DNA of 64,000 bases, taken from Maribacter aquimaris. Its GTDB lineage: Bacteria; Bacteroidota; Bacteroidia; Flavobacteriales; Flavobacteriaceae. Positions 9,115 to 17,938 of the stretch are shown piece after piece; positions within the stretch are counted from its first letter, which is position 1; every line of letters begins with the position of its first letter. The notes beneath the pieces were generated by a model. It ran no database searches, was not told the origin of the DNA, and saw only the letters and a list, made by a program, of their open reading frames with translations. Location of the stretch: assembly GCF_014596745.1 (NCBI RefSeq), contig NZ_JABTCF010000010.1, positions 124,001 to 188,000 of the forward strand. The letters run 5' to 3'. The position numbers and the translations under genes were made by a program.

Positions 9115-10149
9115 TTACGAAGATTTCTGACTTCTATCCGCATTATAGGATTCCAATAGCAAATAGAATTGTACACCAAAGAGTAACGAGGCCAATACCA
9201 AATGCAAAGTCTGACTCATAAAAGGGAAATTCCAATAGAACATGGCCATTCCTGAAATGATTTCGACAAGGAGAATGCTCAATATCCAATTGATTTTTGT
9301 GAGACCAAGATTCAAATTGTAAATCCTGTATGCCAAATAAAGATTGACAAGACCCACTACAACTGAAAATGTCCGATGAATGTAAAAAGCGAGGATAGGT
9401 TTGTTCAACCATAGGTTTTTTGCCGTTTCGCCAACCAAGTCTATCTGTTCGTCAACAAACTGTCTAACCTGGGTTCCGAGAATTATCTGTATCAGGGTCA
9501 ACCCAAAAACCGTGGATAAGATCACCATCGTTTTTGAATCATAGATGTATGTTTTTTTATTCCCATTGGAGCGGAAAATAAGGTAGAGCAATATGGCGAC
9601 TATCAATAGGGCCATAACCATATGCATGGTAATCCTAACAGGTTCAAGAACCGAATAAACTACGGTTGCACCCAACCAGGCTTGAAAACCCATGCCGAAA
9701 ACCACTAGCCAGGATAAAAGGGTCACCCCTTTTTCCTTTTTCCAATATCCGAAAGACATAATGGCCAATACCAGAGTGGCCAAACCAGCCAAAGCCCCGA
9801 AAAGACGGTTAATGAATTCTATCCAAGTATGCCACGGATTGAATTTTGCGTAATCATGTTTTGTATAGGTTTCCCAATGGAGCATTTCCAGTTCGTTACC
9901 ACTGGTAAAATCTTCCTTTGCCACTTGCAACGATTCATTGAGGATAATGACCTGACCTTTATGATAGCTTTCTCCAGGTTTCCATTGTAGTTGGGACTCT
10001 TCTGTTGGTGGTATCAGGTGGCCAAAACATTTTGGCCAATCCGGACATCCCATTCCACTTCCGGTCATGCGAACAACAGCTCCTGCAATAATGACCAAAT
10101 AAACCAATACCAAGGTGATTTTGGCTATTGAATGGTATTTTTTGAACAT
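9115..10149 (-). CDS. ctaA: Heme A synthase (COX15/CtaA)
   Basis: Integral membrane enzyme converting heme O to heme A for cytochrome oxidase. The 344-residue protein has about eight hydrophobic segments. The first (LVLVYLVIIAGAVVRMTGSGMGCPDWPKCFG) carries the classic RMTGSGMGCPDWPKC signature of the alpha-proteobacterial/Bacteroidota type. An inserted extracytoplasmic loop with WETYTKHDYAKFNPWHTWIEFINRLFG and the later HMVMALL, QVRQF and HRTFSVVVG segments hold conserved heme-ligand histidines. ATG at 10149 is preceded by a TAATTTTG -7 element. No oxidase genes are in the window. Confidence 0.95.
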   Translation of the reverse strand: MFKKYHSIAKITLVLVYLVIIAGAVVRMTGSGMGCPDWPKCFGHLIPPTEESQLQWKPGESYHKGQVIILNESLQVAKEDFTSGNELEMLHWETYTKHDYAKFNPWHTWIEFINRLFGALAGLATLVLAIMSFGYWKKEKGVTLLSWLVVFGMGFQAWLGATVVYSVLEPVRITMHMVMALLIVAILLYLIFRSNGNKKTYIYDSKTMVILSTVFGLTLIQIILGTQVRQFVDEQIDLVGETAKNLWLNKPILAFYIHRTFSVVVGLVNLYLAYRIYNLNLGLTKINWILSILLVEIISGMAMFYWNFPFMSQTLHLVLASLLFGVQFYLLLESYNADRSQKSS

Positions 10150-10168
10150 GTGGTAAAGTTAAGGAGTA

Positions 10169-10176
10169 CAAAATTA
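10169..10176 (-). promoter_or_regulatory. Candidate -7 element of ctaA
   Basis: On the minus strand the sequence reads TAATTTTG, an exact match to the Bacteroidota -7 consensus TAnnTTTG, 19 bp before the ctaA ATG. No TTG is seen at the -33 spacing, so only the -7 half supports it. Confidence 0.45.
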
Positions 10177-10386
10177 ATGTTCTTTTCGAATATTCATATG
10201 TTTATCTAAGAATTAACCCATAAAAATAGCAAGGGGATTTTTATCCCTTTTCATAGCCAAATACAACAAAGTCATTTTATGACAATGAACTGGACCTATC
10301 TATTCATTCGGGCAACGACCTCGATTATTGAATTTTTTTTGGCCCGTTCTGTATTGTCAGTATCCCTATACGGAAAAACAGATGTA

Positions 10387-11811
10387 TTACGGTTTAGGGG
10401 TTAAACCCAATTTTATTCCTTTTTGTACCATAAATTCTTTGGCGGCTTCATATTCATTGGGGATTTCACCTTCTAGAATGGCCTCTTTGATGGCAGCTTT
10501 TATAATCCCTATTTCCTTGGAGGGTTTAAGTCCAAAGAAATCCATGATTTCTTCCCCGGAGATCGGGGGTTGGAAATTACGCACATGGTCCCGCTCCTCA
10601 ACCTCTATGATCTTGGCCCGTACCATTTTGAAGTTGTTCTTGTACTTCTTTTGTTTTTTAGGGTTTTTGGTGGTGATATCCGCCTCGCACAGGGTCATTA
10701 GGTCATCAACGAAATCACCGGCATCGAACACCAATCTCCGAACAGCGGAATCGGTTACGAATTCTTCGGCCAAAACAATCGGCCTAGAGCTCATCAATAC
10801 CATTTTTTGAACGAATTTCATCTTGTCGTTCAAGGGCATGCGCAATCTTTTAAAGAGTTTATAGACCATTTTAGACCCTATGAATTCATGGGCATGGAAG
10901 GTCCACCCGATTTTTTTATGGAACTTTTTGGTAGGGGCCTTGCCAATGTCATGTAGTAGGGCGGCCCAGCGCAACCAAAGGTTTTCTGTGGTCTTGGATA
11001 TGTTGTCTACAACTTCGAGGGTATGCCAAAAATTGTCCTTATGCCTTTGGCCTTCAACTTCTTCGATACCCTCCAAGGCCGTGAGTTCGGGAAGTATGTA
11101 ATCGAGAAGTCCGGTCTTATGCAGTAAGGACAGTCCGATGGAAGGTTTAGGACAAGCCAGTATTTTATTCAGTTCATCAACAATCCGCTCTTTGGAAACG
11201 ATTTGGATACGTTCTTTGTTTTCGGTGATGGCCTGTAATGATTTCAATTCTATGGTGAAATCCAATTGGGTGGCAAACCGTATGGCCCGCATCATACGTA
11301 AAGGGTCATCGGAATAGGTGATACCGGGCTCTAAAGGAGTTCTTATAATCTTGTCTTCCAGGTCGGAAATCCCGTTAAAGGGATCCAATAATTCCCCAAA
11401 ACTTGATTTGTTCAACGATAGGGCCAAGGCGTTGATGGTGAAATCCCGGCGTTCTTGGTCTTCTTGCAATGTGCCATCCTCAACAAAGGGCTTCCGGCTA
11501 TTGCGGTCATAGCTTTCTTTTCGTGCCCCTACGAATTCCAATTCCAAATCCCCATGTTTTATCATGGCCGTTCCAAAATTCTTAAAAACCGATATTTTTG
11601 GATTTCCAGATAACTTATGGGCAACTTTTTTGGCCAATTCAATGCCACTGCCAACAGCCACTACATCAATATCCTTGGGATTGCCTCGCTGTAAAAAATA
11701 ATCACGTACAAAACCACCGATCACATAACTCTCCACATTAAGCTCGTCCGCGGCTTCTGAGAGTATATTGAAAATCGGATTATTTAGTGCCTCTTGGTAG
11801 TTCTTCTGCAT
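10387..11811 (-). CDS. cca: CCA tRNA nucleotidyltransferase with HD domain
   Basis: Adds or repairs the 3'-CCA end of tRNAs. The 474-residue protein has the class II nucleotidyltransferase head: [15 protein letters not shown] with GG at 32-33, the catalytic DID at 47-49, then RRDFTINAL at 121-129 and [13 protein letters not shown] at 168-180, the standard CCA/poly(A) polymerase motifs. From about 255 a C-terminal HD phosphohydrolase-type domain follows ([22 protein letters not shown] with H287-D288). Its stop-start spacing to the upstream tsaC-like gene is 2 bp, so the two tRNA-maturation genes are one operon. Length is normal for Bacteroidota. Confidence 0.95.
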   Translation of the reverse strand: MQKNYQEALNNPIFNILSEAADELNVESYVIGGFVRDYFLQRGNPKDIDVVAVGSGIELAKKVAHKLSGNPKISVFKNFGTAMIKHGDLELEFVGARKESYDRNSRKPFVEDGTLQEDQERRDFTINALALSLNKSSFGELLDPFNGISDLEDKIIRTPLEPGITYSDDPLRMMRAIRFATQLDFTIELKSLQAITENKERIQIVSKERIVDELNKILACPKPSIGLSLLHKTGLLDYILPELTALEGIEEVEGQRHKDNFWHTLEVVDNISKTTENLWLRWAALLHDIGKAPTKKFHKKIGWTFHAHEFIGSKMVYKLFKRLRMPLNDKMKFVQKMVLMSSRPIVLAEEFVTDSAVRRLVFDAGDFVDDLMTLCEADITTKNPKKQKKYKNNFKMVRAKIIEVEERDHVRNFQPPISGEEIMDFFGLKPSKEIGIIKAAIKEAILEGEIPNEYEAAKEFMVQKGIKLGLTPKP

Positions 11812-11813
11812 CG

Positions 11814-12374
11814 CTATTCGCGGATTATTTTAACGGTACTATCGTTACTTAACTTAATAATTGATGAAGGTGGTCCGTTTTTTTTATCGTGCTGCAAATT
11901 TACAATATAGTCGACACCTTTTAAAATATGGTCCTTTATTTCATTAAAACTTCGGGGTGTTGGGTCACCGGTTATATTCGCGGATGTAGAGATTATGGGT
12001 CTCTTGAATTTGTTGATCAAGTATTGGCAAAATTTGTCCGAAGCGACCCTTATGGCCATGGTGTTGTCCTGGGCAATGGTGTTTTGCGCCAACCCGAGTG
12101 GATTGTCATAAATGATGGTTGTTGGTTTTGTGGCTAGATCCAAAATGTCATAGGCCACCTCAGGCACTTTTTCTACATGCCTTTCGAGCATGGCATCATT
12201 GGCCACCAAACAAATCAAGGCTTTGGAATCTTCACGTTGTTTTAAGGTATACACCTTTTTTACCGCGGTTTCATTAGTGGCGTCACAACCAATGCCCCAA
12301 ACCGTATCGGTAGGGTAAAGGATGAGTCCGCCATTTTCCAAAATTTGGATGCATTGCTTTATTTCTTGATTCAT
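11814..12374 (-). CDS. tsaC: L-threonylcarbamoyladenylate synthase (Sua5/YciO/YrdC family)
   Basis: Makes threonylcarbamoyl-AMP for the t6A37 modification of ANN-decoding tRNAs. The 186-residue single-domain protein shows [18 protein letters not shown] near the N-terminus, [13 protein letters not shown] (the KxR motif region), [20 protein letters not shown], and [15 protein letters not shown] (the SxN motif). It lacks the C-terminal Sua5 extension, so it is TsaC-like. It is the first gene of a two-gene unit with cca, 2 bp apart. Confidence 0.93.
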   Translation of the reverse strand: MNQEIKQCIQILENGGLILYPTDTVWGIGCDATNETAVKKVYTLKQREDSKALICLVANDAMLERHVEKVPEVAYDILDLATKPTTIIYDNPLGLAQNTIAQDNTMAIRVASDKFCQYLINKFKRPIISTSANITGDPTPRSFNEIKDHILKGVDYIVNLQHDKKNGPPSSIIKLSNDSTVKIIRE

Positions 12375-12754
12375 TTAATTGTATAGTCTTGGTTTATTTT
12401 AAGTATACCTATTTGATAAAAACTCATTTTTAAAAGTTGAAAAAGGGTCTTAAGGAAACCTTGATTTTTGACTAATAACTCAGTCGTTTACTGAAAAATT
12501 AATCCTTATGAAAATAACTTAAATAAAAACCTTTGATGATTACAAATATAAATAATCTTTTTGAGGGGGGATTTAGGATTGGGGAAAGTGACCAAACCCT
12601 AGTTTAAGAAATGGTCCTGGATTGGGTAACTGCATAGGGCCTGATCTAGTTAGAGTTTGATTAAGGATTGATAAAGCTAACACTTTATCGCTTTCGACTA
12701 GGATTATCTACTATTTTAGGCTAATAAATATCTTGAAAGGATATTTGTTTTTCA
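12375..12754. other. Intergenic spacer upstream of tsaC
   Basis: About 380 bp, AT-rich, with no convincing ORF. A short TCAGT-CGTTT-ACTGA inverted repeat lies near 12,480-12,496. No TAnnTTTG element was found close to the tsaC start. The spacer separates the tRNA-modification operon from the surface-polymer island. Confidence 0.6.
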
Positions 12755-13825
12755 TTAATTTTCAGGAAGCGTAAATGGCTTTGAAAAACTTTTGATTGTA
12801 AAGTATCCCAGTTTTCTTCTTATTTTCCATTTTCTGGCTAAATTAATGGGTTTGTTTTTTAGATAAGATTTGTCCTTATGCAAAAAGAGGGTGGAAGCCT
12901 CTATAATTCTTAAGCTCGATTGGCCGTCATAATAAGGATGGATACTTGATATATATTTTGAAATATGTTCTATTTTCTTGGTCGGATATGTTAAGGCATA
13001 CGATAATGCTCCCTCTATTTGGGATACTTCATTCACATTGATAATGTAATCTTGCGGAATTTTGTGACGGAAGGTTACCACTGGTTTCCTTTGTAGCAAA
13101 AATTCTTGAATTACGGATGAAGTATCCGATAACAATATATCAGCTTGGTGTAACAAGGGAATTATGTCTGTGGTATCGTAATAGAGAAAATTCTCTCCTT
13201 GTAAACTTTTCCACTTGGATTTAATGTCCTCCGGTAATTTTGGATGTAAAATTTGTAAAAACTTGAATATTCCCTTCTCCGATAAGGTCTTTATTTTGTT
13301 AAATAACTCTTCGTCAAAGGCTAAACTTAATTTTTTTGTGAATGTTGAGGCTATTAGAATTGTATTTCTTTGATTTCCCACTTTCTCTGGAATAGGGAAC
13401 ATGGCGTCCATTTTGGACCATCCTGTTTCAATAACCTCAAAATGGGGGTGTTCTTTTTGTTTTTCCTTAAATATACTCGTTGTAGAGGGGCCTTGGGTAC
13501 AATAAAGATCAAAAAAACCGCGAATCCGAAAATGCCCTTTTCTGAAATTTCTTTTTTCTGCATTAAAGCCGTGAAAAATCTGAACTTTTAAACCCGGAAA
13601 AAAATCGGGAACTACATTGGCAGCGGTTAGTATAATATGGGGCTGATATGTCAAGACTTCCTCAATGGTATTTAATGTACTTGTAATGAACGGATTGTGT
13701 TGTTTGGCTTCAGAGGTCTCTAGAAACCACTTTACTTCATGATTTCTTTTCTTTATTTCTTTATATAAGGGTTTTCCGATTGGGAAACCATATGAATATG
13801 AAATGTAAATTAGGAATTTATACAT
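12755..13825 (-). CDS. TagB/TagF-like CDP-glycerol glycerophosphotransferase family protein
   Basis: A 356-residue protein of the CDP-glycerol:glycerophosphotransferase superfamily, which transfers polyol-phosphate from CDP-alcohols onto lipid-linked acceptors at the cytoplasmic membrane. Landmarks are VQIFHGFNAEKR, FDLYCTQGP, EVIETGWSKMD (the N-lobe pattern) and LLSDTSSVIQEFLLQRKPVVTF (the C-lobe SDTSS/E nucleotide-binding motif), ending with SIHPYYDGQSSLRI. It is closely related to residues 1-345 of the next gene upstream. Last gene of a four-gene run, 63 bp after the fusion gene. Its base composition looks more AT-rich than its neighbours. The true donor alcohol is unknown. Confidence 0.85.
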   Translation of the reverse strand: MYKFLIYISYSYGFPIGKPLYKEIKKRNHEVKWFLETSEAKQHNPFITSTLNTIEEVLTYQPHIILTAANVVPDFFPGLKVQIFHGFNAEKRNFRKGHFRIRGFFDLYCTQGPSTTSIFKEKQKEHPHFEVIETGWSKMDAMFPIPEKVGNQRNTILIASTFTKKLSLAFDEELFNKIKTLSEKGIFKFLQILHPKLPEDIKSKWKSLQGENFLYYDTTDIIPLLHQADILLSDTSSVIQEFLLQRKPVVTFRHKIPQDYIINVNEVSQIEGALSYALTYPTKKIEHISKYISSIHPYYDGQSSLRIIEASTLFLHKDKSYLKNKPINLARKWKIRRKLGYFTIKSFSKPFTLPEN

Positions 13826-13888
13826 TTTTCAATACTTGTAAAGGGATGTTCAAAACTTCCGTAAAAAATGGTTTCAACTTCAAAGGTC

Positions 13889-15730
13889 TTATTTATCATT
13901 AACTGTACTTTGTTTTTGCTTGATCAATCTGCGTAACTCGATATACCTTGACCAAACCCCAAGCGCATTTAAATAACAGATGGTGATTCCTTTTCGTCCG
14001 TCCAAGAATCCCAGTCGCAAAACATAATGGTTAAGGAATTTATAGAGGGGCCTGAATATAAAATGATAGAAATAAGGCTTCTTGTTTTTTTCGTATTCCT
14101 CTATGGCCTTCATCTGGCCGTATTTGATCATCTTGCCCTTATAGTCCTGGTAGCTACTGTAGGAATAATGTATCAATCTGTTTTTTAAGACACTTGATTT
14201 ACCGTCGATAAGTAACGTTTCATGAACAATCCGTTCTTTGTCGAATTGAACCTTGCTTTTTCTGAAAAGGCGGTAATTCTTATCGCTTTGCCATCCACTA
14301 AACCGTAAGACTTTGTCCTTGAACATAAAGGTTCTCAAAAACATATAAGCAACAGGATCTTCCTTATCGGAGTTTACTGTTTTTAAGATTTCGTTTTTAA
14401 GGGGGTCGGTCAGTCGTTCATCAGCGTCCATGAACAATATCCAGTCGTTCGTGGCTTGGTCCATGGCAAAGGCTTTTTGATCGGTATAATTTTTAAAGGG
14501 ACGTTGTATAAGTTTAACGTGCGGGTATTTTTTTATGATATCAATAGTGCCGTCGGTACTATTGGAATCTACAACGATGATTTCATCAGCAAAGCTTATG
14601 TTCTCCAAAACAGCTTCGATATGATTGATTTCATTATAGGTAATCAATAAAGCGGATAGTTTGTTCTTTTTGTTTCCATTCCATGGATTTGTAATGGGTT
14701 TACCGAACAAATTGTTGATTTTCAATTTTCGGGCCAAGGATAAATCCCTGGTTTCAGGTACTCCATTTTTTCCGATGTAAGCTTCAACCACCTCAACCAT
14801 ACGTTTTGCCGAATTCCCGTCCCTATAGGGATGGTATTCTTGATTGACAACATCGCGTTGCGATTTAAACGGATCATTTTGAATGTTATCAAGTACTTTT
14901 TCTGTAAGGCCTTTATATTCCCTAGAATCATCCCATTGGATATTATCGGCGATATTTCTAAAGGAAATTACGGGTTTGTCCAAGAGGAGGAATTCATAGA
15001 TTACCGAAGAAGTATCACTGATCAACACATCGGCTAAGAGTAAAAACTTGATGATGTTTTTTTCTTCTTGAAAGATGATATTCGGAATCCGTTGGCTAAG
15101 GCTTTTATAGGCAGTGATCCATTTCGGATCCATTAGGTCATGGAATTTGATGAAGATCACATAGCCCGTGGATTGGGCAAGTTCCTCGATTTCATGCAAC
15201 AAAAAGGGAGCGGCAGTGAGCCTAGGGGAAAAGGTAGGGGCGAAAAGTATGATTTTATCCGTATCAAACTGCCTTAAAATGTGTTCCTTATCCTTTTGGT
15301 AGGCATTACGGCTTTTGCCATAAACATCCAATTTGGGCCAACCGGTCCCTATGACCTCAAAGTTCTTGTGTTTTGCTTTTAATTCATTGAATTTTTTGGT
15401 GAAGTAAGGGCCTTGGGTCAAATAAAGGTCGAAATAATTCCGAATATGGAAATGTCCTTTCTTTTCTCCGGCCAGACCGTGGAATATCTGCACTTTAAGA
15501 CCCCTTAGGTAATAGGGTACCTCGTTGCCAGGCACGAAGATGGCATCCGCTTTGAACAATTGCAAATCCAAAATGCTAGTGGTGAATTTTTCCCTCTTGA
15601 ACGGAAACCCACCAAAAAGTTTTTCGGGAATATACCACAGGTATTCATGGGATTCTGATTTCAGTACTTCCTGAATAGGGTCCATGATCCCGAAAGCATA
15701 GGCATTTTGACAAAAAAGAATGACCTTCAT
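13889..15730 (-). CDS. Fusion: TagF-like glycerophosphotransferase + GT2 glycosyltransferase
   Basis: Two enzymes in one 613-residue chain. Residues about 1-345 are TagB/TagF-like (VQIFHGLAGEKK, LYLTQGPYF, FEVIGTGWPKLD, IILFAPTFSPRL, LISDTSSVIYEFLLLDKPVI, HPYRDGNSAKR). Residues about 360-613 are a WaaE/KdtX-like GT2 domain (LLITYNEINHIEAVL, EIIVVDSNSTDGT, DWILFMDADERL with the DAD metal motif, FSGWQSDKNYRLFRKSK, LGFLDGRKG). The GT2 half is strongly similar to the separate protein at 17939-18736. The frame overlaps the cytidylyltransferase stop by 1 bp, so the two are translationally coupled. A likely reading is that one polypeptide both glycosylates and adds a phospho-alcohol to the same glycan. 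Confidence 0.9.
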   Translation of the reverse strand: MKVILFCQNAYAFGIMDPIQEVLKSESHEYLWYIPEKLFGGFPFKREKFTTSILDLQLFKADAIFVPGNEVPYYLRGLKVQIFHGLAGEKKGHFHIRNYFDLYLTQGPYFTKKFNELKAKHKNFEVIGTGWPKLDVYGKSRNAYQKDKEHILRQFDTDKIILFAPTFSPRLTAAPFLLHEIEELAQSTGYVIFIKFHDLMDPKWITAYKSLSQRIPNIIFQEEKNIIKFLLLADVLISDTSSVIYEFLLLDKPVISFRNIADNIQWDDSREYKGLTEKVLDNIQNDPFKSQRDVVNQEYHPYRDGNSAKRMVEVVEAYIGKNGVPETRDLSLARKLKINNLFGKPITNPWNGNKKNKLSALLITYNEINHIEAVLENISFADEIIVVDSNSTDGTIDIIKKYPHVKLIQRPFKNYTDQKAFAMDQATNDWILFMDADERLTDPLKNEILKTVNSDKEDPVAYMFLRTFMFKDKVLRFSGWQSDKNYRLFRKSKVQFDKERIVHETLLIDGKSSVLKNRLIHYSYSSYQDYKGKMIKYGQMKAIEEYEKNKKPYFYHFIFRPLYKFLNHYVLRLGFLDGRKGITICYLNALGVWSRYIELRRLIKQKQSTVNDK

Positions 15731-16413
15731 TAACGAAAAAGATTATTTACATTATCCAGATCCTCCTTGAAATCGATCTCCATACAGTCAAATGCCGAGA
15801 TATCGACAGCACTTATTTGAATTCCGTCTTTTTCTATGGCCAGTTCCAAACCGCGTTCAAAATAGTCATTGTCATCACATTCCTCCAATCTTGTAATGAA
15901 GTTTTGGATGTCTTTTTTTGCGATAAAGTTGATGCCAACGGCCTCACCTAATCCGTTTTTCACCGTTTTGGAAAGCTCGTTGATATAATCGTTTTTTAAA
16001 GTGTATTTTACTTCCTCTTCAGCCACCTTACTGGTATTTACCGCGACAAAGGATTGTTCTTTCTGAATGTAGGGGGCTAATTCCTTCAATAAACGGGCAT
16101 CAAAAACAACGTCGCCATTTAACCAGAGTACCGATTGGTCTTTGTTCTTTTTTAGGGCTTTCAGCAAGCTTTTTGATGTATTGGTCCTATCAAAAAAAGG
16201 ATTGTAGATAAAGGAGACTTCAGGAAAACGTTCCATGATCAAGTCTTTTTTAAAACCGACTACAATATTGACATCATCTATATTGAAATATTCCTTTAAA
16301 TTATCCAATTGCATGCCCATGATGCTCTTTCCGTTGCTTAAAGGGGTCAGGGGTTTGGGAAATGGATTGCCCAAACGGGAGCCGATACCTGCTGCTAAGA
16401 TTACGATTTTCAT
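15730..16413 (-). CDS. LicC-like nucleotidyltransferase (CDP-alcohol/CDP-choline type)
   Basis: A 227-residue single-domain NTP transferase. The N-terminal MKIVILAAGIGSRLGNPFPKPLTPL is the nucleotide-binding signature with GSRLG and the PKPL lysine. WLNGDVVFD supplies the metal-binding aspartate, and the C-terminal AFDCMEIDFKEDLDNVN is typical of LicC-like cytidylyltransferases making CDP-choline or similar donors. Set between two CDP-alcohol phosphotransferase genes (4-bp overlap upstream, 1-bp overlap downstream), it probably makes their CDP-activated donor. Whether the alcohol is glycerol, choline, ethanolamine or another polyol cannot be told. Confidence 0.85.
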   Translation of the reverse strand: MKIVILAAGIGSRLGNPFPKPLTPLSNGKSIMGMQLDNLKEYFNIDDVNIVVGFKKDLIMERFPEVSFIYNPFFDRTNTSKSLLKALKKNKDQSVLWLNGDVVFDARLLKELAPYIQKEQSFVAVNTSKVAEEEVKYTLKNDYINELSKTVKNGLGEAVGINFIAKKDIQNFITRLEECDDNDYFERGLELAIEKDGIQISAVDISAFDCMEIDFKEDLDNVNNLFR

Positions 16414-17591
16414 AATTTATTCGGTTTTAAAGTGTTTTTCTTGGTCATAAAATCATCAATGGCCATCGCTCCTTTTTTACTAGCGGAATAGTGTTCATCA
16501 ATATAGAAATTATCTGTGAAAATTTGTTTTTGGGTTGCTAAATACTGGTCCTTTTTTTCTTCAAATTTATGTAAAGCAGTTTCAAATTCATTAATCACCT
16601 CGATTACTTCACCGGTTTTCCAAAATCTGTGGTTTAGATCGTTCTTCCATTTGTCTTTAGGAATCTTTAAGGCATTAATGAATACTGAGGGTCTTGGTTT
16701 TATCCCAAACTCAAATATTTGGCTGGACACATCGCCAAGATAAATATCGGAATTTAGGGTATAGCTCATATTTGAACTCTTTATACTTCCTAAATCAATA
16801 TGGATGTTCTGGGCATTGAAATATTTTTTGTCAATGATACTTGGTTTTAAAAAGCCTTTTCTATTAAAGAGATAGATATGTGGGGCAAAAACCAGATTGT
16901 AATCCTTTGAATTGTAAAAATACTCAAGGACATTTAATCCATGGGTATACCAAGAAGAATTTATTTTGTTGAAGTGCGGATTATATAAAACAGTGGGTTT
17001 GCCGTTATTGAATAAGGGGGTATCTTGTTTATCCTTAGAAACAATATCAAATTTCGAATATCCAATTATGGCATGGTTAGCTATTAGAAGCTTTTCCTTC
17101 TTTAGGCGTTCTACATAAAAATTACCGCACAAAAGTGCCAGATCGAATAGTTTTACCGCAGGTTGAAAGGAGTAACCCCTGCCAGGTGCCCCATGATTCG
17201 CGATTATTAAGAATGGTTTCTTTTTCCCACCTCTGGCCTTGTGGATAAAAGCATGGTTTTTTTCTGTGAATACCAAGGCATCATAGGTGAGAAATAGATT
17301 TTTGTGTTTTCTGTACAAATAAACGGAACTGGGCTTTTTCCTACCTGTTATTTTATCAATAACCTTTCTGAACAGAGGTTGTTCCAATGGTTTAACATGG
17401 ATATTTTTTGCTTCGAGAAGTTGTATTAAACCGTATAGATAGTTATGGTCCGATTTATAAGTAAGTATGTCCACTTCATATTTTCCGTTTTTTGAAAGTT
17501 CTGATGCTATCCCGATAAAATGGGGAATATGATGGATTTCCTCAAAGTATAAAAACCCTATTCTAATTTTTTCGTCAACCTTTTTATCCAA
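16410..17591 (-). CDS. Divergent TagB/TagF-like glycerophosphotransferase family protein
   Basis: A 393-residue protein. Start is TTG at 17591 because no ATG occurs in the first part of the frame. Recognisable parts are IRIGFLYFEEIHHIPHFIGIASEL at the N-terminus, FLIIANHGAPGRGYSF and FDLALLCGNFYVERL (equivalent to the HG and TQGP regions of its neighbours), PTVLYNPHFNK, and SDIYLGDVSSQIFEFGIKPRPSV, the GDVSS version of the SDTSS motif. It is more distant from the other two TagF-like proteins than they are from each other. It starts the four-gene unit and overlaps the cytidylyltransferase by 4 bp (ATGA). Base composition is visibly AT-rich, suggesting separate acquisition. Confidence 0.8.
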   Translation of the reverse strand: MDKKVDEKIRIGFLYFEEIHHIPHFIGIASELSKNGKYEVDILTYKSDHNYLYGLIQLLEAKNIHVKPLEQPLFRKVIDKITGRKKPSSVYLYRKHKNLFLTYDALVFTEKNHAFIHKARGGKKKPFLIIANHGAPGRGYSFQPAVKLFDLALLCGNFYVERLKKEKLLIANHAIIGYSKFDIVSKDKQDTPLFNNGKPTVLYNPHFNKINSSWYTHGLNVLEYFYNSKDYNLVFAPHIYLFNRKGFLKPSIIDKKYFNAQNIHIDLGSIKSSNMSYTLNSDIYLGDVSSQIFEFGIKPRPSVFINALKIPKDKWKNDLNHRFWKTGEVIEVINEFETALHKFEEKKDQYLATQKQIFTDNFYIDEHYSASKKGAMAIDDFMTKKNTLKPNKL

Positions 17592-17938
17592 AATAAATAA
17601 TTTAAAAATATGATAAATCCTTTAGGGCCTTATTTATCATAAAACAAATCCAATCAAAAAAATCAATTTTGGATATTACCTATCCCCTTGAGTAAAGTCA
17701 AGTGGGATTATCTTAATAGTTCCATAATTGTTAACGCGGGAAACACGAACAACAAATACGCAATAGACAGCTCTTTGTTATGAATAAAATAGATGTTTCA
17801 AGAGTAAATAATACTGCGTATATGATAGTAATGATTGAATGAAATTAATCCCATGCAAACCTACCAAAATAAAACGTCGAAAAAAACAAGGAATTCAATT
17901 AGTATGGGCTAAAAAAAGAAGATTGGTGTAAAACGGAA
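17592..17938. other. Intergenic spacer with a 9-bp inverted repeat
   Basis: About 350 bp without a credible ORF. An inverted repeat of ATGATAAAT (17610-17618) and ATTTATCAT (17632-17640) lies just upstream of the polymer operon start on the minus strand, with a 13-nt loop that itself contains CCTTTAGGG. It could be an operator or a leader hairpin. The rest is AT-rich. Confidence 0.5.

Noticed and set aside
10234-10247. GGGAT/ATCCC hairpin between ctaA and cca
   Set aside because: Only a 5-bp stem, and it lies before the ctaA start rather than after a gene in the right orientation; probably chance.
10278-10403. A 41-codon ATG frame between ctaA and cca
   Set aside because: It overlaps the end of cca on the opposite strand and has no coding features.
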